Assembly (NCBI GenBank): GCA_036567985.1
Contig: DATCTK010000074.1
Coordinates: 11,361-75,360, forward strand
Reading direction: 5' to 3'
DNA from: SZUA-229 sp036567985
Lineage (GTDB): Bacteria > Pseudomonadota > Gammaproteobacteria > SZUA-229
DNA length: 64,000 nt
Part shown: piece by piece, positions 26,947-34,435 of the stretch
How the letters are laid out: every line of letters starts with the position of its first letter
Position numbering within the stretch: the first letter of the stretch is position 1
Notes under the pieces: generated by a model
The model's database searches: none
Told to the model about the DNA's origin: nothing
The model's input: only the letters and a program-made list of their open reading frames with translations
Program-made: the position numbers and the translations under genes

Positions 26947-28251
26947 CTAACGGCCAACACAGGTATATTTAAATCCGTGGCTTTCCATCATGCGTCGCTC
27001 ATAAACATTTCTGAGGTCAACAAATACGTTACCTTTCATAAGCGACTTAACTCTATCTAAATCAAGCCCGCGGTATTGATTCCATTCAGTCATCAGCACA
27101 ATTGCATCAGCACCCTTGATCGCATCCTCAATACTATCCATATACTGGATTGAGTCAGGCAGCAGTTTTTTCGCTTCTTTCACACCTTCAGGGTCATGCG
27201 CTTTTATGATTGCACCTCTGTCAGCCATAGCTGGAAGAATTGCTAATGAGGGTGAATCCCTCATATCGTCAGTTTCTGGTTTAAATGTCAACCCCAGCAC
27301 AGCAATGATCTTGTCAGATTCTGTTCCACCCAGGGCTTCTCTAATCTTTGACACCATTCTGGCCTTTTGCGAAGCATTAACTTCAACTACTGATTCAACT
27401 ATCCGACTGGATACGCCGTGTTCCTGCGCGATACGAATTAATGCCAGTGTATCTTTTGGGAAGCATGAGCCACCATAGCCTGGACCGGCATGCAAAAACT
27501 TCTTGCCGATTCGGCCATCCAGCCCCATCCCTTTGGCTACTGAATGAACATCCGCACCCACTTTTTCACATAGTTGGGACATTTCATTAATGAAACTGAT
27601 TTTTGTTGCCAAAAATGCATTGGATGCATATTTTATAAGCTCAGCACTTTCCAGGTTGGTTACGTGAATAGGCGCTTCAATTAAATTCAATGGTCTGTAG
27701 AGCTCGCGTAACAAGGATTCCGCTCTTTCAGACTCGACACCCAGAACAACCCTGTCAGGACGCATAAAGTCGCCGATAGCTGAGCCTTCCCGTAAAAATT
27801 CCGGATTAGATGCAACATCGAACTCTGCTACCGGATTTGTTTTCTTTATAATGCGACACACTTCACGTGCCGTTCCAACTGGCACAGTCGATTTGTCGAC
27901 AATTACTGTATAGCCGGTTAAATAACCTGCTACTTCTTCTGCAGCTGCATAGACGTATTTGAGATCAGCATGCCCATCACCGCGTCTGGTTGGTGTACCT
28001 ACTGCAATAAAGACCAAATCGGCGTCTGCGACAGCTTCTTTCAGATCAAGAGAAAAAGAAAGGCGTGAAGCTTTTACATTGCGTGCTACTAGATCATCCA
28101 GGCCTGGTTCATATATTGGAATCTGACCATTTAATAATGCATTTATTTTAGATTCGTCTTTATCAACACAAATAACATTTGCGCCAAACTCAGAAAAACA
28201 TGCCCCCGATACCAAGCCAACATATCCAGAGCCAATCATTACTACATTCAT
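26947..28251 (-). CDS. ugd: UDP-glucose 6-dehydrogenase
   Basis: Oxidises UDP-glucose to UDP-glucuronate with two NAD+. The 434-residue protein has MIGSGYVGLVSGACFSEFG (dinucleotide binding), VDKSTVPVGT, EFLREGSAIGDFMRPDRVVL and GPGYGGSCFPKDTLAL, the last with the catalytic Cys. Length and motif order are normal. It gives the uronic acid that makes the predicted polymer acidic. Confidence 0.96.
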   Translation of the reverse strand: MNVVMIGSGYVGLVSGACFSEFGANVICVDKDESKINALLNGQIPIYEPGLDDLVARNVKASRLSFSLDLKEAVADADLVFIAVGTPTRRGDGHADLKYVYAAAEEVAGYLTGYTVIVDKSTVPVGTAREVCRIIKKTNPVAEFDVASNPEFLREGSAIGDFMRPDRVVLGVESERAESLLRELYRPLNLIEAPIHVTNLESAELIKYASNAFLATKISFINEMSQLCEKVGADVHSVAKGMGLDGRIGKKFLHAGPGYGGSCFPKDTLALIRIAQEHGVSSRIVESVVEVNASQKARMVSKIREALGGTESDKIIAVLGLTFKPETDDMRDSPSLAILPAMADRGAIIKAHDPEGVKEAKKLLPDSIQYMDSIEDAIKGADAIVLMTEWNQYRGLDLDRVKSLMKGNVFVDLRNVYERRMMESHGFKYTCVGR

Positions 28252-28291
28252 TTTTATATCCTGTTGATTCTATTTTATTAATATAATGACT

Positions 28292-29434
28292 TTAAAATAA
28301 TTTGAGACATGACTTTGCCTCCAGTCTAAAAAGTTCCTTAGACGTATTATTGGTTATATGTAATTGACCAGCTGTATTTTCAATATCACAGCCTTTAAAC
28401 GGCGCTGCCAGTGGCTCACCCACAAACACTCCCTGCCCTGGCATGCGAACACTTTTCCAGTATGCTTCGAGCAACATGTTACCGGCAAGATAATGTTCTA
28501 TCGCCACACCGGGTTGCGGAAACTTGTCGGTAAAATTACAGGGCTCGACCACTGTACCGTATGAAGCGGTAACCCCGGCATCTATCCATTCAAGTATGCT
28601 CATCTGCCCGTCAGAAAATAGCTGCCCACCTGCCGAGGTAAGGTGATCGGCCATGGCACCGGGAAGATAGTAATTATCCGTTATACCCCACACCCGCTTG
28701 AGCCCGGTAAAGTAAAACAGTATATTATTCCTGTCCTGCAGCTTATTCGCCTGTATGCGATTAATTACAAGCACGGAACCCAGCATTTGCTCTATGCGCG
28801 GATAAAAACCAGCCCGCACGTTACGCAATTTATCACTGGTGCTGAGCAAATAGGCTGCGCCGGTAATCTGTGAGCCTGATACCTGACTGACCCTGCCCCG
28901 CGAATAATCCGCTGCAACACCTCTGTCTATCAACTCTTTTACTGCCTTCACGCTTTTTGCCGACAGCAGCATCGAAGGTCTTAGCCCATAATCTGCATAA
29001 GGCGCGCGGCTGTCACTGTCATAATAGTCACTGGCCTGTATTGCTTTGCAACCACTGGCGCAATGGCTTTTATCAAAGCCAAAGGCAAAAGCCGAGGTAA
29101 TCGACATACAGCCAACGCGCCAGGGTTTTCGCCAGGCCAGCGCATAGGCCTGGATGTTATCGTTTACCTTAACCGCAAGCTGACGACTGATGTCGGCAAA
29201 CTCAGTCTCACTTAAATGATCCTTACCTGGCACAAAATCCAGATAAATCACATGCTGATCCGGAATATGCCTTCGCTGCTGATAGTATTCAGCAATTTCG
29301 ATACTTTCAGGATCATTACCGTTAACCAGCAGGGCGATATTGTTATTATTTACCTCTGCAAGTAGCGGCCTGTTTAACAGTACCAGAATCAGCAGCAGGT
29401 AAATTTTCAATGCATGTTTTATCTGCATCCTCAT
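28292..29434 (-). CDS. TIGR03790-like exported protein of exosortase-bearing bacteria
   Basis: 380 residues with a signal peptide (IYLLLILVLLNRPLLAEV). The mature start NIALLVNGNDPESIEIAEYY followed by QQRRHIPDQHVIYL matches what I recall of the TIGR03790 family, which is reported to occur only in genomes with an exosortase; an exosortase fragment is indeed at 1-505. Function is unknown. A TASYGTVVEPC segment near residue 290 and two nearby cysteine pairs are visible. It lies between the tyrosine-kinase-like ATPase and ugd, within the export part of the operon. The family call is by memory of motifs. Confidence 0.75.
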   Translation of the reverse strand: MRMQIKHALKIYLLLILVLLNRPLLAEVNNNNIALLVNGNDPESIEIAEYYQQRRHIPDQHVIYLDFVPGKDHLSETEFADISRQLAVKVNDNIQAYALAWRKPWRVGCMSITSAFAFGFDKSHCASGCKAIQASDYYDSDSRAPYADYGLRPSMLLSAKSVKAVKELIDRGVAADYSRGRVSQVSGSQITGAAYLLSTSDKLRNVRAGFYPRIEQMLGSVLVINRIQANKLQDRNNILFYFTGLKRVWGITDNYYLPGAMADHLTSAGGQLFSDGQMSILEWIDAGVTASYGTVVEPCNFTDKFPQPGVAIEHYLAGNMLLEAYWKSVRMPGQGVFVGEPLAAPFKGCDIENTAGQLHITNNTSKELFRLEAKSCLKLF

Positions 29435-29460
29435 CTACCTGATTACTATGACTTATGGTT

Positions 29461-30363
29461 TTAACTCACCGGTTCCTGATGACTGGCCAGGCTTTTTTTG
29501 CTCAGCTTGCTTAAAAAGCGCGACAACCAGCTCTGCTTTACATCCAGGTTGTCATAGTCACGATCCTGCGTATACGCCTTATTCAATACCGTACCGATTA
29601 CCTCATTACCGTGCATCAGTTCAAACGCCTGGCGCAACTCCGCTTCAAGGGTTTTACCCTCTTCAATCACCATTAAGGTAGCATCTACATTGGGAATAAA
29701 GGCCAGCGCATCCGAGCTTTCCAGCATTGGAGGCAGATCGAAAATCACGATTCGTGACGGATAACGGTGTTTAACCTCCTCGACCAGCCGCTGCATTTTA
29801 GGCGAGCTAAGCATCTCGGAGGAATTGGCAATGGCGCGGCCTGCGGGCAGCATCACAAAACGGGGAATGCCTTCCGGATGCACCAGCATATCACCCAGTG
29901 GTTTATCTTCCAGTAAGTAATCACTTAAGCCGTAATTGGTGTTGAATTCAAAATACTTGTCCAGCTTGGGCGAACGCAGATTGGCATCGATCAACAATAC
30001 GGTATTATCCACCTCACGCGCCAGGCTGATAGCCAGGTTTATCGCCGTAAGTGATTTCCCCGCACCATTACCGGGGCTGGTTATCGCCAGTGTGTTCCAT
30101 TTCTTTTCATTCAATCGCAGCAGCACCTGGGTGCGCAAAATTCGGTAGGCATCAGAAATACTGTTTTGCTGCTCGGTAATAATGCGTTTTTCTCTCAACT
30201 CGTGTACCGGCAATGAAACCGTACGTGTTTTGGTGTAGGTAATGTCAGCCTCTGCTACACTCTGAACACCTTTTTTAGGCTGCGCAATCGAACCCGTGAC
30301 CTTGCCACCGTTTTTTTCTCGTTCCTGACGTGCCAGTTCCAGCGCCTGTTTTATACGTTCCAT
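29461..30363 (-). CDS. CpsD/ExoP-type P-loop ATPase of exopolysaccharide synthesis (BY-kinase-like)
   Basis: 300-residue cytoplasmic partner of the co-polymerase. The Walker A loop is TSPGNGAGKSLTAINLA (about 114-130), Walker A' is TVLLIDANLRSPKL, and Walker B is IVIFDLPPMLE. The C-terminus has two tyrosines in YTQDRDYDN but no long Tyr cluster, so autophosphorylation may be limited. The layout resembles the tyrosine autokinase found in exosortase-linked polysaccharide loci. It follows the GumC-like gene by 12 bases. Confidence 0.88.
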   Translation of the reverse strand: MERIKQALELARQEREKNGGKVTGSIAQPKKGVQSVAEADITYTKTRTVSLPVHELREKRIITEQQNSISDAYRILRTQVLLRLNEKKWNTLAITSPGNGAGKSLTAINLAISLAREVDNTVLLIDANLRSPKLDKYFEFNTNYGLSDYLLEDKPLGDMLVHPEGIPRFVMLPAGRAIANSSEMLSSPKMQRLVEEVKHRYPSRIVIFDLPPMLESSDALAFIPNVDATLMVIEEGKTLEAELRQAFELMHGNEVIGTVLNKAYTQDRDYDNLDVKQSWLSRFLSKLSKKSLASHQEPVS

Positions 30364-30375
30364 AATTTTTTACCC

Positions 30376-32133
30376 TTACACACCCATTACATTTTCAGCT
30401 TTGCGCATTCCCCTGAACCACAGCACATCCAGTGGTGTCCAGAAAAAATGTATACCCAGCAATACCCCAAGAATACTGCCCACTACCGCACCTGCAACCA
30501 GCATATTAATGCGTTTTTTACGCCTTAGATCATAGGTGTTATAAATAACTGGGATCACCGCCAGCGGTGCGGCTGTGAGTAATTTGGTGATACCGGAAAC
30601 ACCGCGCACTGAACTATCCATGGCTTCTTTCAGTATAGCCACACCCAGCCCTGAGGCCATAGCAAACATAAAGGATAGGAAAATAATCGCGATACGGTTA
30701 GGTTTAACCGGCTTTTCCGGATACTGCGCCGGGTCGATCAACACAAAAGACTCACCCTTGCTTTCCTTTTCCAGCTCCTGCCCAATCGCAGCCTCCATTT
30801 GCCGCGCCTTGATGTCCTGGAAGCGCGCCAGTGCATTCTGGTGTTCACGCACTAATACCTGGTAATCTTTTTCAACCTGCGGACTTCTGGCGATATGCTT
30901 TTCAAGTTGCTGGACTTTTGCTTTTAATCTCGCTTTTCTAGCCGCGAGCGATTCAATATTTGACTCGACTGTTTGCAGCTGGGTTTGTACCGAGATATAC
31001 GCCGGATTCTCCGGATTCAAGGTCATGGCGACATTTTCGGCCGACTGCGGTTTGGCCTGCAGTTTATTTTCCAGCTCGCTAACCTGCTTGCTTAAACTGA
31101 TCACATCCGGATGGTCCGCTGAATATTTTTCCGTGAGCGCTGCAAGCTCAGCACGTTTTTTGGTGAGCAGTTTTGCGGTTTCATCACTGCTTCCACTTGC
31201 TCCTGTTTGCGCTTTCAAGCCATCAATTTCACGTTTGATTTTTACAATGTCCGGGTGTTCACTGGAATAACGCGCCGACAGGCTGGCCAATTCGGATTCC
31301 AGTGCTTTCAGACGCGACACAGGGTCAAGAATGGACTCGCCAGTTGCCGAACGCATATTGGTGAGCGGATTGATCATCGACAACTGGCTTTGCAGATAGA
31401 ATTTGCGTTCATTTAGTGTACGCAGCTCGGACTCTGTATTCATTAAGTCTGATTCGGTACGATTTAGAATTGTCAGGTTCATCGCATTCATTTCAGGCAG
31501 GCTTTCAGAGTTTTGTTCTTTAAACTCCGCCAGTTTCTTTTCTGCTTCGGCAATTCGTGTTTCCAGTTTAGTCGTTTCGTCGGTGAGGAACTGCAAGGTT
31601 TCTGATGCCTTTTCCTTTCTCGTTCTGATATTTTCCGCGAGAAACAGACTCGTTAATTCTCCCGCCACTTTTTGTGTTGAACCCGGGCTGTCACCTTCAA
31701 AGGAAAGCGTGAATGCAATGGTAGCCACACCAGGTCGCCCTGTGCGAGGATCCATCACATCAGCACTGATCATATTCAGGTCGATGGCATCACGCATCTG
31801 CCCTAATACCTGTTCAGTGGTTTTTCGTTTAAAGTCATCCTTGTATAAATTATATTTTTCGATAATCTCCATCAGATTTGGACGGGTCATTACCCGCTGA
31901 CTGATGGTCTGGATGCGCTGTGCCGCATAGGAAGTGACGGTGGAGCGCACCAGCTCGGAAGGGATATCCTGTTCCTTAATCAGGATAGTGGCCGATGATT
32001 TATAGGTTGGAGGCCACACCAGAGCAGCGACCAATCCGATAATAAACACCAGAAGGCCGGTTAATATAATCGACACCTTTCGACGACTTAAAATCGCCAG
32101 ATAGTCCTGTACGCTTTTTTGCTGATTTTCCAT
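30376..32133 (-). CDS. GumC/Wzc-type polysaccharide co-polymerase
   Basis: Inner-membrane chain-length protein of 585 residues. A first membrane segment (SIILTGLLVFIIGLVAALV, about 17-35) precedes the periplasmic Wzz domain; long coiled-coil stretches (about 170-420) follow, then a second (IAIIFLSFMFAMASGLGVAI) and a third (MLVAGAVVGSILGVLLGI) hydrophobic segment. The element YSxxHPDV, usually found once in this family, occurs twice about 60 residues apart (YSSEHPDIVK and YSADHPDVIS), so part of the coiled coil is duplicated. The ATPase domain is separate (next gene), as in GumC-type systems. Confidence 0.9.
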   Translation of the reverse strand: MENQQKSVQDYLAILSRRKVSIILTGLLVFIIGLVAALVWPPTYKSSATILIKEQDIPSELVRSTVTSYAAQRIQTISQRVMTRPNLMEIIEKYNLYKDDFKRKTTEQVLGQMRDAIDLNMISADVMDPRTGRPGVATIAFTLSFEGDSPGSTQKVAGELTSLFLAENIRTRKEKASETLQFLTDETTKLETRIAEAEKKLAEFKEQNSESLPEMNAMNLTILNRTESDLMNTESELRTLNERKFYLQSQLSMINPLTNMRSATGESILDPVSRLKALESELASLSARYSSEHPDIVKIKREIDGLKAQTGASGSSDETAKLLTKKRAELAALTEKYSADHPDVISLSKQVSELENKLQAKPQSAENVAMTLNPENPAYISVQTQLQTVESNIESLAARKARLKAKVQQLEKHIARSPQVEKDYQVLVREHQNALARFQDIKARQMEAAIGQELEKESKGESFVLIDPAQYPEKPVKPNRIAIIFLSFMFAMASGLGVAILKEAMDSSVRGVSGITKLLTAAPLAVIPVIYNTYDLRRKKRINMLVAGAVVGSILGVLLGIHFFWTPLDVLWFRGMRKAENVMGV

Positions 32134-32154
32134 ATTTATAATTTTATCGCTGGT

Positions 32155-33486
32155 TTAGTAGGTGGTTGCCAGTCTTGGCCAACCGAACTGTAAATTGACC
32201 ATTATTGCATTGGATGAGCCATCCTGACCGGTTGCAATAATTGTCTGTTCAATATAGTTATAAAGTAAACTCAAACTGACATCCCTGCTCAGCTTGTAAA
32301 CAAGACTCGCGGACAGATGCATTCTGTCCCTGTCGCTGATCGAACTGACCCCATCCAGTGTGCGTGTTTCCGAGGCCGATAATTGTATACCGCTATTGAG
32401 TCGCTCAGTCAGTGCATGGCTGGCAGAAAGCCCGGCGCGTTTTTCTTCCTGTGCGCTACCGAAACTGGAGGGGATGACCGAGCGACTCATATCCAGCCTG
32501 AATGAGGAACGCTGGTACTGATTACTATAGGCAAGATTAACCACCGTGCCATCATTCTTTTGAGTGATGTCGTCGATAATGGGGGAAACCACTAAAAATG
32601 GCGGTGACGAGGCAGGACAATCCCCTGTTGTAGAAACCTGCGCAATTGGCCACTCTGTACCATTGATATCACAGGCCACCGTCACATCCTCGACCAGTGA
32701 ATCCAGCTGGCGACTGCCCACCGACATGGAAATATTCGAGGTTTCATTAATCGTGTAGGTATAATCCAGGCTCAGCACTGTCTGGTCAAAAGAATACTTC
32801 CTTTCCGGGCTGTCATATTCGGAATAGGCGCCGGTCAGGCCGATGCGTTGGTTTTCACTGAAAAGCCAGGTGTAGCTGAGTTGCAGGTTATCGTAGGTAT
32901 AATCTAAATAATTCGTGTTAGAAGTCTCGTCAAAAGACACATCGGTACGACCGATACTGAAATTCAGCATTGAAGTTTCACTGAGCATCCACTGTGCGGA
33001 TGGGGTGACGGCCAGGGTATTGCGCACGGTTTTATCATCCAGAAACAGACCGGCATCCGGGGTTTTTGTATCAAAGTCGCTGTCGAAGTTGGTGTTCTCT
33101 TCCAGGCGTGCACCCAGCCGCCATTCAGTCAGCTCGGTTTTGCGGCCCGTGTCCAGTGCAACGAAGATATTATTATTGTCTGCATTGTCTATGTCTTCAT
33201 AGCGTGTGAGTTTTGCATTGATATCCAGCGAAGCATCCCAGCGATTCAATTCTTCCGCCGACATATTCAGTCGTGGATTAAGCGTATACACAGTTGAGCC
33301 TTCCGCTTCGAAGCTATCAGGGTACAGGCGTGGGTTATCATTGTACTCCACACGGCTGGTCAGTGAGGGTGACAGTTTCCATTCAGCGGCAGCAACACTG
33401 CCGCTGACGGCCAGCAAGGCCCACAGGGACACACAGCCAACAAACGCAGATTTATAGTCGTGCAGCTTTACCACCGGCTTACTCAC
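32155..33486 (-). CDS. Outer-membrane beta-barrel protein of the exopolysaccharide locus
   Basis: 443 residues with a signal peptide (ALLAVSGSVAAAEW). The mature start WKLSPSLTSRVEYNDNPRLY and alternating hydrophobic strands with many aromatic residues through to the C-terminal Tyr show a beta-barrel. It resembles the barrel proteins that accompany exosortase-linked export genes (TIGR03016-like), but I cannot confirm the family. GTG start at 33486 shares one base with the Wza-like stop (TAGTG), so the two are coupled. Likely role: channel or anchor for polymer export. Confidence 0.78.
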   Translation of the reverse strand: MSKPVVKLHDYKSAFVGCVSLWALLAVSGSVAAAEWKLSPSLTSRVEYNDNPRLYPDSFEAEGSTVYTLNPRLNMSAEELNRWDASLDINAKLTRYEDIDNADNNNIFVALDTGRKTELTEWRLGARLEENTNFDSDFDTKTPDAGLFLDDKTVRNTLAVTPSAQWMLSETSMLNFSIGRTDVSFDETSNTNYLDYTYDNLQLSYTWLFSENQRIGLTGAYSEYDSPERKYSFDQTVLSLDYTYTINETSNISMSVGSRQLDSLVEDVTVACDINGTEWPIAQVSTTGDCPASSPPFLVVSPIIDDITQKNDGTVVNLAYSNQYQRSSFRLDMSRSVIPSSFGSAQEEKRAGLSASHALTERLNSGIQLSASETRTLDGVSSISDRDRMHLSASLVYKLSRDVSLSLLYNYIEQTIIATGQDGSSNAIMVNLQFGWPRLATTY

Positions 33487-34079
33487 TAGGGCACAACAAC
33501 CACATCACCGCTTTGCAGTATGATGTTCTGTTCCAGCGACTCACCATTGGACACATCACCGTACTCAAACGGCATGCTCTGCACCTTGCCATTAACCCGG
33601 CGCAGAATTTTTATATTGTTGGAACTGGCATAGGCATTCAGTCCGCCGGACATGGCAAGTGCCTGCATTACATCCACATAATGGGTAGCGACATACTCGC
33701 CTGGGCGATTGACCTTGCCCACTACGAAGATTTTATTGTTCTGGATCTGCCGGATCGCAACCGTCACAACAGGGTCTGGAATATAACGCTTGATTTTATC
33801 CACCAGCAGGGCACTCAGCTCGGCCACGCTTTTACCGCCGGCCTGCAGGTCACCCGCCAGCGGGAAGCTCATACCGCCATCAGGGCGGATCAGCACTTCC
33901 TGCTGCAGGCCTTCTTCTTTCCACACAGACACGGCAAGCACATCGCCGGGGCCAATCTTATAGGCGGGCATCGCTAAAGGTGTCTGGGGAGTGGCCGCTA
34001 ACAGGGGTGAGCTGGCAAAAAGACAGGCGACAAGCACAAAAACACGCCGCGCGATTCGAGCATTATTTATCATATTCAT
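33486..34079 (-). CDS. Polysaccharide export protein, Wza-like (short, PEP-CTERM-system type)
   Basis: Outer-membrane-directed export protein of 197 residues with a signal peptide (VFVLVACLFASSPLLAATP). YKIGPGDVLAVSVWKEEGLQ opens the Poly_export domain and VGKVNRPGEYVATHYVDVMQ opens an SLBB-type domain. It is much shorter than E. coli Wza (about 380) and lacks a lipobox cysteine, matching the short form found in exosortase-linked loci. First gene of the long minus-strand polysaccharide operon. Confidence 0.9.
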   Translation of the reverse strand: MNMINNARIARRVFVLVACLFASSPLLAATPQTPLAMPAYKIGPGDVLAVSVWKEEGLQQEVLIRPDGGMSFPLAGDLQAGGKSVAELSALLVDKIKRYIPDPVVTVAIRQIQNNKIFVVGKVNRPGEYVATHYVDVMQALAMSGGLNAYASSNNIKILRRVNGKVQSMPFEYGDVSNGESLEQNIILQSGDVVVVP

Positions 34080-34139
34080 TAGAAACCGCTAATACAAATC
34101 CGTATAAAAGACTGCACATGATAGGCAATCACCCCTTTT

Positions 34140-34158
34140 GATGCAAAGACTTTGCATC
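34140..34158. promoter_or_regulatory. 19-base palindrome upstream of the polysaccharide operon
   Basis: Perfect inverted repeat GATGCAAA-GAC-TTTGCATC, 60-80 bases before the wza-like ATG. It could be an operator for a dimeric regulator or a leader hairpin; there is no T-run, so it is not a normal terminator. Confidence 0.45.
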
Positions 34159-34181
34159 GGCTGCTTTTAGTTAAGTATTTA

Positions 34182-34187
34182 ATTATA
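34182..34187 (-). promoter_or_regulatory. Possible -10 element of the polysaccharide operon
   Basis: TATAAT on the minus strand in a very AT-rich stretch about 105 bases before the wza-like start. A matching -35 is weak (AATGAA at 17 bases), so this is tentative. Confidence 0.3.
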
Positions 34188-34228
34188 TTGTTATATTTTT
34201 CTTATTCATTTTAATCCCATTATTCTCA

Positions 34229-34253
34229 TTCCCATGCTCCTGCGTGGGAACGA
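34229..34253. repeat. TTCCCAYGC hairpin repeat (BIME-like family), single copy
   Basis: TTCCCATGC-TCCT-GCGTGGGAA, an inverted repeat with one G-T pair, followed by CGAG. The same family recurs at 37411, 37469, 47221, 47299 and, degenerate, at 54218. Confidence 0.7.
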
Positions 34254-34269
34254 GTTTCTGGCAAGTGTC

Positions 34270-34349
34270 GTAGGTTGGGGTGACGCAGGAACCCCAACAG
34301 ATTTTCCCGGTGTCGACACTGTTGGGGTTCGTTCCTCACCCCAACCTAC
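34270..34349. repeat. GTAGGTTGGGGT inverted repeat pair
   Basis: Left arm GTAGGTTGGGGTGACGCAGG and following CCCCAACAG; the right arm (34319-34349) is its inverse apart from about five bases. A large cruciform with a loop of some 18 bases. Related single copies lie at 54170 and 54668. Confidence 0.7.
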
Positions 34350-34362
34350 AACACCGCCTGGT

Positions 34363-34394
34363 GCGGTGGATCCGCTTCGCTTGAACCACCCTAC
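34363..34394 (-). repeat. GTAGGGTGGATC palindromic repeat, copy 4
   Basis: GGTGGATCC, centre GCTTCGC, then TTGAACCACCCTAC. One base (GAT to GAA) breaks the palindrome compared with the copy at 24117. Confidence 0.7.
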
Positions 34395-34435
34395 ATTTCT
34401 CCATCATACTCCTGCACTTTAAAGTGCGCTTTCTT

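Larger units (their letters stand above)
34080..34435. other. Intergenic region between polysaccharide operon and c-di-GMP gene
   Basis: 356 bases without a gene. From left to right: the palindrome at 34140 and AT-rich promoter area for the wza-like gene, then three different palindromic repeats listed separately, and a GCACTTTAAAGTGC palindrome (34414-34427) just after the stop of the GGDEF-EAL gene. Confidence 0.6.

Noticed and set aside
34414..34427. GCACTTTAAAGTGC palindrome as a terminator of the GGDEF-EAL gene
   Set aside because: On the minus strand it is not followed by a T-run; it looks like a variant of the repeat hairpin.
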